Source of the DNA: Bifidobacterium panos
Lineage (GTDB): Bacteria; Actinomycetota; Actinomycetes; Actinomycetales; Bifidobacteriaceae
Assembly: GCF_012932445.1 (NCBI RefSeq)
Contig: NZ_JAAIIJ010000015.1
Coordinates: forward strand, 35,187 to 99,186
Length of the DNA: 64,000 bases
Direction: 5' to 3'
Shown: positions 18,061-26,407 of the stretch, one piece after another
Numbering within the stretch: position 1 is the first letter of the stretch
Layout: each line of letters begins with the position of its first letter
Translations under genes and position numbers: made by a program
The notes under the pieces: generated by a model
The model's database searches: none
Told to the model about the DNA's origin: nothing
The model's input: only the letters and a program-made list of their open reading frames with translations

Positions 18061-18844
18061 GTGGCAGCAAACAGCGCTGATTCGATGGGTCATATTCCGA
18101 GGGGTCGGTGAATCCGCGCCACTGGGCTTCGGGGAAGATGATCTCGGAAACGCTGATCCACTGCTCCAGCAGGCTCATCGAATCGTCGCTCAGCCAGCGG
18201 TATTGCAATCCGTCCATCGCGCTCATAGCCAGCGTATACAAATCGTAGAACTGATCTTCGTTGATGCCGGGCGGCAGCAGCCAGTTCATCGAGCAAATCA
18301 TCTCCCATTGGCGCAGGTGACGTCCGATGAAAAAACTGTGCGCAGGGTGAGCTGGGCTGAGCGCTTCCCCGTTGAGCACGGAATACAGTTGCACCAATTC
18401 GGGGCGCTGCAGATTGTACAACACGATGTTCAGGCAATAGCGCGGATAGTAGTAGGCTCGATGTCCATCCGCGTCGACAGCCGCGGCGGTGACGGCGTTG
18501 TACTCGTCCGCGTCGGGGGTATCATAGCATTCGGAGAGCACCATGTTGATCAAATCATCTTTCGAAGAGATATAGTGGTAGAGCGCCGCCTCGGTGATGC
18601 CCAGCTCGTCGGAAACGTCTTGCAGGGACATGCCCCAAAACCCTTTGACGGCAATGACTTTCACCGCCGCCTGTAGAATTTGCCAACGGCGTTCCTCTCG
18701 GCTCATGCGCTTGCGCTTGACGAATGTGGTGTCCGCCAAGGTGTCGCGGGCCGTCGTCGTGTGATTGTTGGAATCTTCGGTGCGTGAGGCGACGGGCCAA
18801 CTGTCCTGTTCCTCTAGGAAGGAATCCCACGCCGCGATGCTCAT
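18038..18844 (-). CDS. TetR-family transcriptional regulator
   Basis: A 268-residue regulator. After a polar N-terminal extension of about 50 residues, the HTH domain runs RRWQILQAAVKVIAVKGFWG, then MSLQDVSDELGITEAALYHY and SSKDDLI, a standard TetR recognition helix; the remaining 170 residues would form the ligand/dimer domain. The start at 18844 is followed upstream, 34 bp away, by a TTATTTA-N8-TAAATAA palindrome whose arms recur in the transporter promoter, so it probably represses itself and the glycan genes. The ligand is unknown. An internal start near the HTH is possible, since the upstream ribosome site (a G run) is weak. Confidence 0.83.
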   Translation of the reverse strand: MSIAAWDSFLEEQDSWPVASRTEDSNNHTTTARDTLADTTFVKRKRMSREERRWQILQAAVKVIAVKGFWGMSLQDVSDELGITEAALYHYISSKDDLINMVLSECYDTPDADEYNAVTAAAVDADGHRAYYYPRYCLNIVLYNLQRPELVQLYSVLNGEALSPAHPAHSFFIGRHLRQWEMICSMNWLLPPGINEDQFYDLYTLAMSAMDGLQYRWLSDDSMSLLEQWISVSEIIFPEAQWRGFTDPSEYDPSNQRCLLPLTLSARG

Positions 18845-18877
18845 CGTCGCCCCCCGTCCACCATAATGAAGCGAACC

Positions 18878-18899
18878 TTATTTACAATTACATAAATAA
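18878..18899 (-). promoter_or_regulatory. Palindromic operator before tetR
   Basis: TTATTTA (18878-18884), eight bases, TAAATAA (18893-18899). The arms are identical to those of the site at 2769-2790 although the centres differ, as expected for a dimeric repressor reading the arms. Placed 34 bp before the tetR start codon, it fits autoregulation. Confidence 0.55.
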
Positions 18900-18981
18900 T
18901 ATACCGAAGGCGCGCTGAGTGGCGTTATTGCGGGACGGGTGAGCTGCACCGTAGTCTTCAGGCGGAAGACGGGCGCGCGAT

Positions 18982-19194
18982 TTAGGGAGTGGTTGGATAG
19001 CCAATTCTTCTGTTCAGAAGGGTGCAATCCGCGGGGGCTGTGGCGATGCGCTGTATTTGCATGCGAATCATCTCCATCTCCAGCTCCATGTATTGCATGG
19101 TCTTGTTGAAGTCCACGCCATATTGGACGAGCTGCTCCAGCGACCCGGGCAATGCCGCGCGTTCCGCCGTCTCTTCCCACGTGTAATTCGGCAT
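18982..19194 (-). CDS. Small hypothetical protein
   Basis: A possible 70-residue protein, MPNYTWEETAERAALPGSLE at the start, followed by an amphipathic helical stretch rich in Met, Glu and Gln and a short polar tail. I do not recognise the family. Support: an AAGGATGG ribosome-like site before the ATG at 19194 and a protein-like composition. Against: it is alone in a long non-coding, hairpin-rich stretch, with no homology I can name. It lies upstream of tetR on the same strand but 138 bp away. Confidence 0.4.
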   Translation of the reverse strand: MPNYTWEETAERAALPGSLEQLVQYGVDFNKTMQYMELEMEMIRMQIQRIATAPADCTLLNRRIGYPTTP

Positions 19195-19294
19195 GTTCGA
19201 CCATCCTTATTGTTTCCTTGATGTTTCTCGGTGATGGAACCGACGATAGCGGCTTTGCGCATGTGCCGCTCACACCCGTATGGAGGTTCCCCGG

Positions 19295-19319
19295 ACGAAC
19301 AGCCCGGTGGGCTGTTCGT
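19295..19319. repeat. Palindromic hairpin 1
   Basis: ACGAACAGCCC, loop GGT, then the exact complement: an 11-bp perfect stem. Same design as the hairpins at 19752 and 19850 but with different outer bases, like a family of short intergenic palindromes or terminators. Confidence 0.6.
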
Positions 19320-19751
19320 TTCGATATCAACGTGCGGCACCGTTTGGCGGTAATAGTCCGTCCCGTGTCCTCTGTGGACCCATGCCGACGCAGCGAACTC
19401 GTTCCTTGCGTGCTTGAGTCGCAGTGTCCATTGGTATTGTTTTCGGTCTGTTTTAAGTCGCAGTGCTATTGCTGTCGTTCTTGGTTTGTTTTGGGTTATA
19501 GTGCTCGTTTTCCCGTTCTCAGTGTGCGTTTCGTCAGGTTCTCGTGTTGTTTTGATCGATTCCGGTGTCTGCGGCGGATGTTGCCGTGTTCGACGTGGTT
19601 TCCTGTTGGTTGGCGGTATGCCTACTGGGAACGGGATTGGTGGCACCGCAATTCAGAGTGTGCCAAGCACGACGTTGTTACGCCGGCGCAATGGCGCGGA
19701 GGCCACGGGATTGTCTGGTTTCGTTATATGGCGTTGTCGCTGATGATCGAT

Positions 19752-19776
19752 ACGCACAGCCCACTGGGCTGTGCGT
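19752..19776. repeat. Palindromic hairpin 2
   Basis: ACGCACAGCCCA, one base, then the exact complement: a 12-bp perfect stem. A decayed relative (ACGCACAGCCCACTGCGC) lies at 49089-49106 upstream of the MoxR gene, so the element is repeated in this genome. Confidence 0.6.
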
Positions 19777-19849
19777 CCCACACGTCAACATCCGCCTAAG
19801 CCATTCTGGCGTAGCCGGTTTGTCCCGCCTTGGCGGGCCCCCGCTGGGT

Positions 19850-19870
19850 GAAGAGCCCAGTGGGCTCTTC
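19850..19870. repeat. Palindromic hairpin 3
   Basis: GAAGAGCCCA, one base, TGGGCTCTTC: a 10-bp perfect stem, the third palindrome in 580 bp built on the same CCCA/TGGG core. Confidence 0.6.
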
Positions 19871-19919
19871 GCAGCAGCGAGCAGCGGTAGCGTCGCGAGC
19901 GTCGCACAAGACGTCGGGG

Positions 19920-20005
19920 GCTGTCACGCGGATGCGCGACTGGGGGTGGTCACATTAAGCACGTGTCTGGTGAGACCACCCTCAGTCAGCCTGACGCCTG
20001 ACAGC
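19920..20005. repeat. Nested inverted repeat
   Basis: Outer arms GCTGTCA (19920-19926) and TGACAGC (19999-20005) enclose inner arms ACTGGGGGTGGTC (19939-19951) and GACCACCCTCAGT (19974-19986), which pair at 12 of 13 positions with a G-U at the other. The 22-nt loop contains CACGTG. It would fold as one long RNA or DNA stem and resembles small non-autonomous palindromic elements. Confidence 0.55.
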
Positions 20006-20040
20006 TCCCGCCAGCGGGAGCCCTAGGCTGGCTCCTTGTC

Positions 20041-20072
20041 ATTTCGAGCGGAGCGTAGCGGAGTCGAGAAAT
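20041..20072. repeat. Dispersed-repeat-like element
   Basis: ATTTCGAGCGGAGC continuing to GGAGTCGAGAAAT. This imperfectly palindromic pattern resembles short intergenic repeats found in many copies in several bacterial genomes. Only one copy is seen here, so its repetitive nature is from general knowledge. Confidence 0.45.
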
Positions 20073-20348
20073 CTTGCCCCGTAAGGGGCGGTGCGCGTGT
20101 TGCCGGTGTGTGCTGCTGCGGGGCTGTATACCCCCCCTTGTTTTGTCGTGGGTGTTGTGTTTTGCGCGGTGTGTTCAGCCCTGCAATTCCGGCTTTTTCG
20201 GGAGTCGTATCAGTCTCGGCAAGTCGGCTGGGACTCGTTCTAAGGGGGGATTGTCGGGGGGGGGATTGCATAGAAGCTGATTATTTCGGAAGTTCCCGCG
20301 AACGTGGGTTTGCGGGGGGATTTGTGTGTAAGGGAAGCGAGAAAAGAC

Positions 20349-23300
20349 ATGCGCGTGAGTGGGATGAGGGCGTTGGCTGGCGTGCGTTGGCTAGCGGCCG
20401 CGTTGGCGGCGTTGCTCGTGCTGGCGGTGGCTGTGCCGAGTGCATGGGCGGACGACGACAAGCCGGTGGTGACGCTGAATGAGGATCAGAAAACCCTTGT
20501 CAGCATAGGCGACGCGACCACGGGTGCCTCGTACAAGCTGGACAAGGCGACAGTCTCAGGTGTCAGCAGTTCGTATATCGTGGTGCAGGTTGATTCGGGC
20601 TATTTCACTCCGAGCTTGAAGGCTCCGGCGGGTGCGACGCCGGTGGACGCGTTGAACGATAGCGGCGCGTATGTGGCCGGTTCGAAGGTGGTTGCCGGTG
20701 GGAAGTATTCGTATATCACGTTCAAGTCGTCGGACGGCAATGCGAGCATCACCCCGGCGAATCTGCAGACGTATTTGCAGGGTTTGACGTTCACCACGAG
20801 CGGCGACACGAAGCAGAACGTGACCGTCAACGCCGTAGTCGAGACACTGAAGGCGAAGAACTTGGACGGCAGCGACACGAGCTATAACGTGACCTTGTAC
20901 GACGGTCATGCGTACACGTTCGTCCCGACTGTCGAGGATTGGGATGAGGCGTATGCTGATGCGAAAAGCCTGGCGGTCCTTGGTGCGAAAGGTCATTTGC
21001 TGACTATCGAGTCGGCTGAGGAACATAACCTGATTTACAAGTCGTTCAACAACAAGCCTGGTTGGATAGGTGCGACCCGTTTCACGTCTGCGGCTCATGC
21101 GGGTGATGATCCCGATGCGTTCGATATCAGCAATAACGGGGATGAGGATTGGGGTATGGCTTGGTATTGGGTGACGGGTTCAAGCAAGGGAACGATGATC
21201 TGGGACGGCCGCAACCGGCAGACCGGAAAAGCCACTGCGGCATATAACAACTTTGCCTCTGGTGAACCCTCCGGTCCTGGACTCGTCGTCACGTCTGAAG
21301 GTTGTGGTCAGTATGGTTATGGCACTGCTGGTCAGTGGAATGATATTCTGAATACCAATCACAGCGCCTCCTATAATCAGGGTTTTTATGTTGAGTTTGA
21401 GGGTTTTGATCTTGAAGAGGCTGGTACCACAGCGTCTGCTGCGGTGCAGCGTGTGAACGTGTCGTATGACTTGGACGACAACAAGGTCACGAGCACTACG
21501 ACTGACACGAAGGTGTTGGCGAATAATGCCGATTATTCGACGACGTTGGCTGCGGCTGCGGATCGTACGTTGGATGCGTCGTCGGTGAAGGTCACGGTGG
21601 GTGGCAATGAGCTTGCCGCCGCGGATTACACGTTTGAGTCGTCCACGGGCCTGTTGAAGATTCCCGCGGATAAGGTGACTGGTGATGTGGTGGTGTCGGC
21701 GAAGGTGATGCGCCAGGTGACGTTCGATGTCGGCGATGGCGGCAAGATGAAGGATGCGACCGCTCCTTTGTCTTTGTCGGTGGCGTATGGGGCGAAGGTG
21801 TCTTCTGGCAAGAGTTCTTCTGGCGCGAGTTTTGTGCAGCCGGATGTTACGGCGAATGAGGGTAAGCGGTTTACGGGTTGGCTGGCGAGTGTGGATGGCG
21901 TGGAGGACCAGATGCGTCAGCCTTCTGGGGTTGGTGATGTGGAGGTGACGTCGGATATGACGTTCACCGCGCAGTATAAGGATTTGGTGACGGTCACCTT
22001 CAAGTACGACGGCGGCAAGGACAAGAACGGCAAGGATTCCGTGTCGATGTCCGGCGTGAAGGACGAGGAGTACGACATCCCGCAGGAAGCGGATCTGTCG
22101 CGTGACGGTTACACGTTCAAGCAGTGGGATTCCGAGCCGTCGGGCACGTATGGTGATTCGGATGAGACGTTCACGGCCCAGTGGGACGCGAACACTAATA
22201 CCGCGTATAAGGTTGAGCATTATCTGCAGAACGTGGACGACGACAAGTATCCTGCCACGCCCGATGCCACTGATTCGAAGACTGGTACGACGGATACCAA
22301 GACGGCCGCCGAGGCGAAGACGACGTATACGGGTTTCACCGCCAAGTCGTTCGACCAGGAGAATATTGCCGGTGACGGCAAGACTGTCGTGAAGATCTAT
22401 TACACGCGCGACAAGCACGATGTGACCTTCAACGCGAAGGGTCACGGCACTACGCCTGATAAGCAGGAGTCTGTCAAGTATGGTGCGAAGGTCGCGAATC
22501 CGGGTGACCTGTCCGAGGACGGGTACACGTTCGGTGGCTGGTACGAGGATCAGGCGTGCACCGACAAGAAGTGGGATTTCGCCAAGAACACGATGCCGGC
22601 CGAGAACCTGACGCTGTACGCGAAGTGGACGGCGAACACGAACACCGCGTACAAGGTCGAGCATTACCTGCAGAACGTGGACGACGACCTGTATCCCGCC
22701 AAGCCCGATGCCACTGATCCGATGACGGGTACGACGGATCAGGATACGGCCGCGGCGGCGAAGACGACCTATACGGGTTTCACCGCCGGCACGGTCACGC
22801 AGCAGAAGATCAGGGGCGACGGCACGACGGTGGTGAAGATCTACTACGAGCGTGACAAGCATGATGTGACCTTCAATGCGAAGGGTCACGGCACTACGCC
22901 CGATAAGCAGGAGTCCGTCAAGTACGGTGCGAAGGTTACGAATCCTGGTGATCTGTCCGAGGATGGTTACACGTTTGGTGGCTGGTACACGGATGAGTCG
23001 TTCGCTGGCAACACGAAGTGGGATTTCACTAAGAGCACGATGCCGGCCAATGATCTGACCCTGTACGCCAAGTGGACGGCGAATACGGACACGAAGTACA
23101 CGGTCGAGCATTACCTGCAGAACGTGGACGACGACCTGTACCCGGCCACGCCTAAGGACGTTGTCCCGATGACGGGCACGACGGATACCAAGACGGCCGC
23201 GAAGGCGAATGAGTACGAGGGTTTCACCCCCGTTGACTTCGCTCAGGAGAATATCGCCGGTGACGGTAAGACGGTGGTGAAGATTTACTACACGCGTGAC

Positions 23301-26234
23301 AAGCACAATGTGACGTTCGACGCGAAGGGCCACGGCACCACGCCCGATAAGCAGGAGTCCGTCAAGTACGGTGCGAAGGTCGCGAATCCGGGTGACCTGT
23401 CCGAGGACGGTTACACGTTCGGCGGCTGGTACACGGATGCTTCGTTTGCCGACGAGAAGAAGTGGGATTTCTCCAAGAGCACGATGCCGGCCAATGATCT
23501 GACGCTGTACGCCAAGTGGACCGCGAACACGGATACGAAGTACACGGTTGAGCATTACCTGCAGAACGTGGACGACGACCTGTACCCGGCCACGCCTAAG
23601 GACGTTGTCCCGATGACGGGCACGACGGACACCAAGACCGCCGCGAAGGCAAACGAGTACGAGGGTTTCACCCCCGTCGACTTCGCCCAGGAGAATATTT
23701 CCGGTGACGGCAAGACGGTGGTGGAGATTTACTACACGCGTGACAAGCACAATGTGACGTTCGACGCGAAGGGTCACGGCACCACGCCCGATAAGCAGGA
23801 GTCCGTCAAGTACGGTGCGAAGGTCGCGAACCCTGGTGACCTGTCCGTTGACGGGTACACGTTTGGTGGCTGGTACGAGGATCAGGCGTGCACCGACAAG
23901 AAGTGGGATTTCGACGCGTCCACGATGCCGGCCAACAATCTGACCCTGTACGCCAAGTGGACGGCGAACACGGACACGAAGTACACGGTCGAGCATTATT
24001 TGCAGAACGTGGACGACGACGAGTACACGCTCCAGTCCGGTGACACGGAGACGAAGCAGGGTACGACGGATACCGAGACGAAGGCTGAGGCGAAGACGAC
24101 GTATACGGGTTTCACTGCCAAGGAGTTCTCCCAGGAGAATATCGCCGGTGACGGCACGACTGTCGTGAAGATCTATTACGAGCGTGACAAGCATGATGTG
24201 ACCTTTGACGCGAAGGGTCACGGCACTACGCCTGACAAGCAGGAGGCTGTCAAGTACGGTGCGAAGGTCGCGAACCCTGGTGACCTGTCCCAGGCTGGTT
24301 ACGCGTTCGGTGGCTGGTATACGGACGCTTCGTTTGCCGACGGCACGAAGTGGGATTTTGACGCGTCCACGATGCCGGCTAATGATCTGACGCTGTTTGC
24401 GAAGTGGACCGCGAACACGGACACCGCGTACACGGTCGAGCATTATCTGCAGAACGTGGATAACGACGAGTACACGCTCCAGTCCGGTGACACGGAGACG
24501 AAGCAGGGTACGACGGACACCAAGACCGCTGCCGAGGCGAAGTCCTATACGGGTTTCACCCCCGTTGACTTCGCCCAGGGGAATATCGCCGGTGACGGCA
24601 CGACGGTGGTGAAGATCTATTACGAGCGCGACAAGCACGACGTGACGTTCGACGCGAAGGGTCACGGCACTACGCCTGACAAGCTGACGGGTGTGAAGTA
24701 TGGTGCCAAGGTTACGAACCCGGGCGCTCTGTCCCAGGCTGGTTACGCGTTCGGTGGCTGGTATACGGACGCTTCGTTTGCCGACGGCACGAAGTGGGAT
24801 TTTGACGCGTCCACGATGCCGGCCGAGGACGTAACTCTGTATGCGAAGTGGACCGCCAACGAGTACGGCATTACGTACGACCCCAACGACGGCACGCTGC
24901 CCGAGGACGCTCCGAAGACCCACACGTATGGCCAGGAGACGAAGCTGCCCACCCCGACGAAGGACGGTTACACCTTCGACGGCTGGTACGACGAGGCCGG
25001 TAACAAGGTCGACACCGTCCCCGCCGACGCGCAGGATATGAAGATCACCGCGAAGTGGAAGGGCAACGAGTACAACATCACGTACGGCCCCAATGACGGC
25101 ACGCTGCCCGAGGACGCTCCGAAGACCCACACGTATGGCCAGGAGACGAAGCTGCCCACCCCGACGAAGGACGGTTACACGTTCGACGGCTGGTACGACG
25201 AGAACGGCAATAAGCTCGATACCATTCCCGCCAACGCGCAGGACCTGAAGATCACTGCCAAGTGGACCGCGGACGAGTACGACATCACGTACGACCCGAA
25301 TGACGGCACGCTTCCCGAGGGCGCTCCGAGGACCCACACGTACGGTGAGGAGACCGAGCTTCCGACTCCGACTCGTGACGGTTACACCTTCGACGGTTGG
25401 TATGACGAAAACGGTACCAAGGTCGATACCATCCCTGCCAACGGGAAGGACCTGAAGATTACCGCGAAGTGGACGGGCAACGAGTACGACATCACGTACG
25501 ACTTGGACGGCGGCACGCTACCGGCTGACGCTCCCAAGACCCACACGTATGGTGAGGAAACGAAGCTGCCTATTCCGACGAAGGACGGTTATACGTTCGA
25601 CGGTTGGTATGACGAAGACGGCAACAAGGTCGATACCATCCCTGCCAACGGGAAGGACCTGAAGATCACCGCGAAGTGGAAGGGCGACGAGTACGACATT
25701 ACGTACGACTTGGACGGTGGCACGTTGCCGGCCGATGCTCCGAAGACTCACACGTATGGTGAGGAGACGAAGCTGCCCACCCCGACTCGTGACGGCTACA
25801 CCTTCGACGGTTGGTATGACGAGGCTGGTAATAAGCTCGACACTATCCCCGCCGACGCGCAGGACATGAAGATCACGGCCAAGTGGACTAAGAACGCCGA
25901 CAACGGTGGCAACAACACCGACGCCACTGGCGACAACGGTGGCACCAAGTATGATCCGAATGGCGGTTCCATGCCGGAGGGTTGGACTGGTGCGGATGGC
26001 AAGTTGCCGGTGCCGACTCGTGAGGGTTACAAGTTCGATGGCTGGTATGACGACGAGGGCAACCTGGTCACCAGCCTGAAGGACGCCGCGGGCAAGACGC
26101 TGCACGCCAGGTGGACCAAGCTGAACACTCTGGCCTCCACCGGCGCTACTGGCTTGGCCGCTGGCCTGACCGCACTGGCCTTGGCCGCAGCCGGCCTGAC
26201 GGTCGGCATCCTGCGCCGCAAGCGCTCGCGCTGA
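20349..26234 (+). CDS. Giant wall-anchored C-type-lectin-like / InlB-B-repeat protein
   Basis: A 1961-residue secreted protein. A signal peptide ends near PSAWA-DDD (about residue 35). A C-type-lectin-like domain follows at about 178-358 (GHAYTF, GWIGATRF, ASGEPSGP, GQWNDI), then a linker with InlB-B-like segments, six 147-149-residue units (about 614-1502: YxVEHYLQNVDDD ... KHDVTFNAKGHGTTPDKQ ... DGYTFGGWY), five exactly 69-residue units (1503-1847: ITYDPNDG ... DGYTFDGWYDE), a final partial repeat, LASTG (1928-1932), a hydrophobic helix and an RRKRSR tail. It should be anchored to the cell wall by a sortase accepting LAxTG and present a carbohydrate-binding head on a long stalk. ATG 20349 fits the signal peptide best; a GTG at 20304 is less likely. 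Confidence 0.85.
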   Translation: MRVSGMRALAGVRWLAAALAALLVLAVAVPSAWADDDKPVVTLNEDQKTLVSIGDATTGASYKLDKATVSGVSSSYIVVQVDSGYFTPSLKAPAGATPVDALNDSGAYVAGSKVVAGGKYSYITFKSSDGNASITPANLQTYLQGLTFTTSGDTKQNVTVNAVVETLKAKNLDGSDTSYNVTLYDGHAYTFVPTVEDWDEAYADAKSLAVLGAKGHLLTIESAEEHNLIYKSFNNKPGWIGATRFTSAAHAGDDPDAFDISNNGDEDWGMAWYWVTGSSKGTMIWDGRNRQTGKATAAYNNFASGEPSGPGLVVTSEGCGQYGYGTAGQWNDILNTNHSASYNQGFYVEFEGFDLEEAGTTASAAVQRVNVSYDLDDNKVTSTTTDTKVLANNADYSTTLAAAADRTLDASSVKVTVGGNELAAADYTFESSTGLLKIPADKVTGDVVVSAKVMRQVTFDVGDGGKMKDATAPLSLSVAYGAKVSSGKSSSGASFVQPDVTANEGKRFTGWLASVDGVEDQMRQPSGVGDVEVTSDMTFTAQYKDLVTVTFKYDGGKDKNGKDSVSMSGVKDEEYDIPQEADLSRDGYTFKQWDSEPSGTYGDSDETFTAQWDANTNTAYKVEHYLQNVDDDKYPATPDATDSKTGTTDTKTAAEAKTTYTGFTAKSFDQENIAGDGKTVVKIYYTRDKHDVTFNAKGHGTTPDKQESVKYGAKVANPGDLSEDGYTFGGWYEDQACTDKKWDFAKNTMPAENLTLYAKWTANTNTAYKVEHYLQNVDDDLYPAKPDATDPMTGTTDQDTAAAAKTTYTGFTAGTVTQQKIRGDGTTVVKIYYERDKHDVTFNAKGHGTTPDKQESVKYGAKVTNPGDLSEDGYTFGGWYTDESFAGNTKWDFTKSTMPANDLTLYAKWTANTDTKYTVEHYLQNVDDDLYPATPKDVVPMTGTTDTKTAAKANEYEGFTPVDFAQENIAGDGKTVVKIYYTRDKHNVTFDAKGHGTTPDKQESVKYGAKVANPGDLSEDGYTFGGWYTDASFADEKKWDFSKSTMPANDLTLYAKWTANTDTKYTVEHYLQNVDDDLYPATPKDVVPMTGTTDTKTAAKANEYEGFTPVDFAQENISGDGKTVVEIYYTRDKHNVTFDAKGHGTTPDKQESVKYGAKVANPGDLSVDGYTFGGWYEDQACTDKKWDFDASTMPANNLTLYAKWTANTDTKYTVEHYLQNVDDDEYTLQSGDTETKQGTTDTETKAEAKTTYTGFTAKEFSQENIAGDGTTVVKIYYERDKHDVTFDAKGHGTTPDKQEAVKYGAKVANPGDLSQAGYAFGGWYTDASFADGTKWDFDASTMPANDLTLFAKWTANTDTAYTVEHYLQNVDNDEYTLQSGDTETKQGTTDTKTAAEAKSYTGFTPVDFAQGNIAGDGTTVVKIYYERDKHDVTFDAKGHGTTPDKLTGVKYGAKVTNPGALSQAGYAFGGWYTDASFADGTKWDFDASTMPAEDVTLYAKWTANEYGITYDPNDGTLPEDAPKTHTYGQETKLPTPTKDGYTFDGWYDEAGNKVDTVPADAQDMKITAKWKGNEYNITYGPNDGTLPEDAPKTHTYGQETKLPTPTKDGYTFDGWYDENGNKLDTIPANAQDLKITAKWTADEYDITYDPNDGTLPEGAPRTHTYGEETELPTPTRDGYTFDGWYDENGTKVDTIPANGKDLKITAKWTGNEYDITYDLDGGTLPADAPKTHTYGEETKLPIPTKDGYTFDGWYDEDGNKVDTIPANGKDLKITAKWKGDEYDITYDLDGGTLPADAPKTHTYGEETKLPTPTRDGYTFDGWYDEAGNKLDTIPADAQDMKITAKWTKNADNGGNNTDATGDNGGTKYDPNGGSMPEGWTGADGKLPVPTREGYKFDGWYDDEGNLVTSLKDAAGKTLHARWTKLNTLASTGATGLAAGLTALALAAAGLTVGILRRKRSR
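22188..24854 (+). repeat. Six direct repeats of 441-447 bp
   Basis: Units begin near 22188, 22632, 23079, 23523, 23964 and 24411, each encoding one 147-149-residue module of the giant adhesin. Units 3 and 4 are closest, sharing long near-identical stretches (DLYPATPKDVVPM in both); 5 and 6 share EYTLQSGDTETK. This points to recent unit duplication, so copy number may vary between strains. Confidence 0.85.
24855..25889 (+). repeat. Five direct repeats of exactly 207 bp
   Basis: Units start near 24855, 25062, 25269, 25476 and 25683. Each encodes a 69-residue InlB-B-like module beginning with a residue pair before EY and ending ITAKW. The first three units have PNDGTLPE, the last two LDGGTLPA, showing two duplication rounds. 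Confidence 0.85.
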
Positions 26235-26255
26235 TTACGCTCCCGCTGATTTGAA

Positions 26256-26295
26256 CTGCCTCCCATTTTCTTGGACAACGAGAAATGGGAGGCAG
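26256..26295 (+). terminator. Hairpin after the giant adhesin
   Basis: CTGCCTCCCATTT (26256-26268) pairs with AAATGGGAGGCAG (26283-26295), a 13-bp stem. No T run follows directly. Confidence 0.65.
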
Positions 26296-26325
26296 CTCAT
26301 ATTTGGGGTGGATATCGGTTTCCTT

Positions 26326-26363
26326 GTGGAGTGTATTGGAGAGGTGGGTGGCGCTCATATCAT
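26326..26363 (+). promoter_or_regulatory. Conserved upstream module, vWA adhesin copy 1
   Basis: GTGGAGTGTA (26326-26335), 21 bp, ATATCAT (26357-26363), 44 bp before the start codon. The same 10-mer and an ATAnCAT box with identical 21-bp spacing stand before the two following paralogues, while the spacer sequence differs. It is a promoter, operator or conserved leader; I cannot tell which. Confidence 0.5.
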
Positions 26364-26407
26364 TTTTCTGCCAAATAGTATGTGGCGGCTTAAAGAGGAG
26401 GGCGGCT

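Larger units (their letters stand above)
19195..20348. other. Long non-coding stretch rich in hairpins
   Basis: About 1.15 kb with no gene I can support. It holds at least three compact perfect palindromes with an agCCC/GGGct core, a CCCGCC/GGCGGG hairpin, a nested inverted repeat (19920-20005), a GCTCCCGC/GCGGGAGC hairpin (20003-20020) and a dispersed-repeat-like segment (20041-20072). Reading frames crossing it change composition abruptly and have no ribosome sites. It separates the glycan locus from the adhesin cluster and may be old mobile-element debris or a landing area for repetitive elements. Confidence 0.6.

Noticed and set aside
19152..20026. Overlapping plus-strand frames in the palindrome-rich gap
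   Set aside because: They run straight through hairpins, lack ribosome sites and show no domain; better treated as non-coding.
21180..25337. A 1385-residue reading frame on the minus strand inside the giant adhesin gene
   Set aside because: It is the complement of a GC-biased repetitive gene; its protein is a low-complexity Arg/Val/Leu/Gly repeat without any domain, and it has no ribosome site.
22188..25889. CRISPR-like regular repeats
   Set aside because: The repeats are 441-447 and 207 bp, contiguous without spacers, and remain in frame inside a protein gene.
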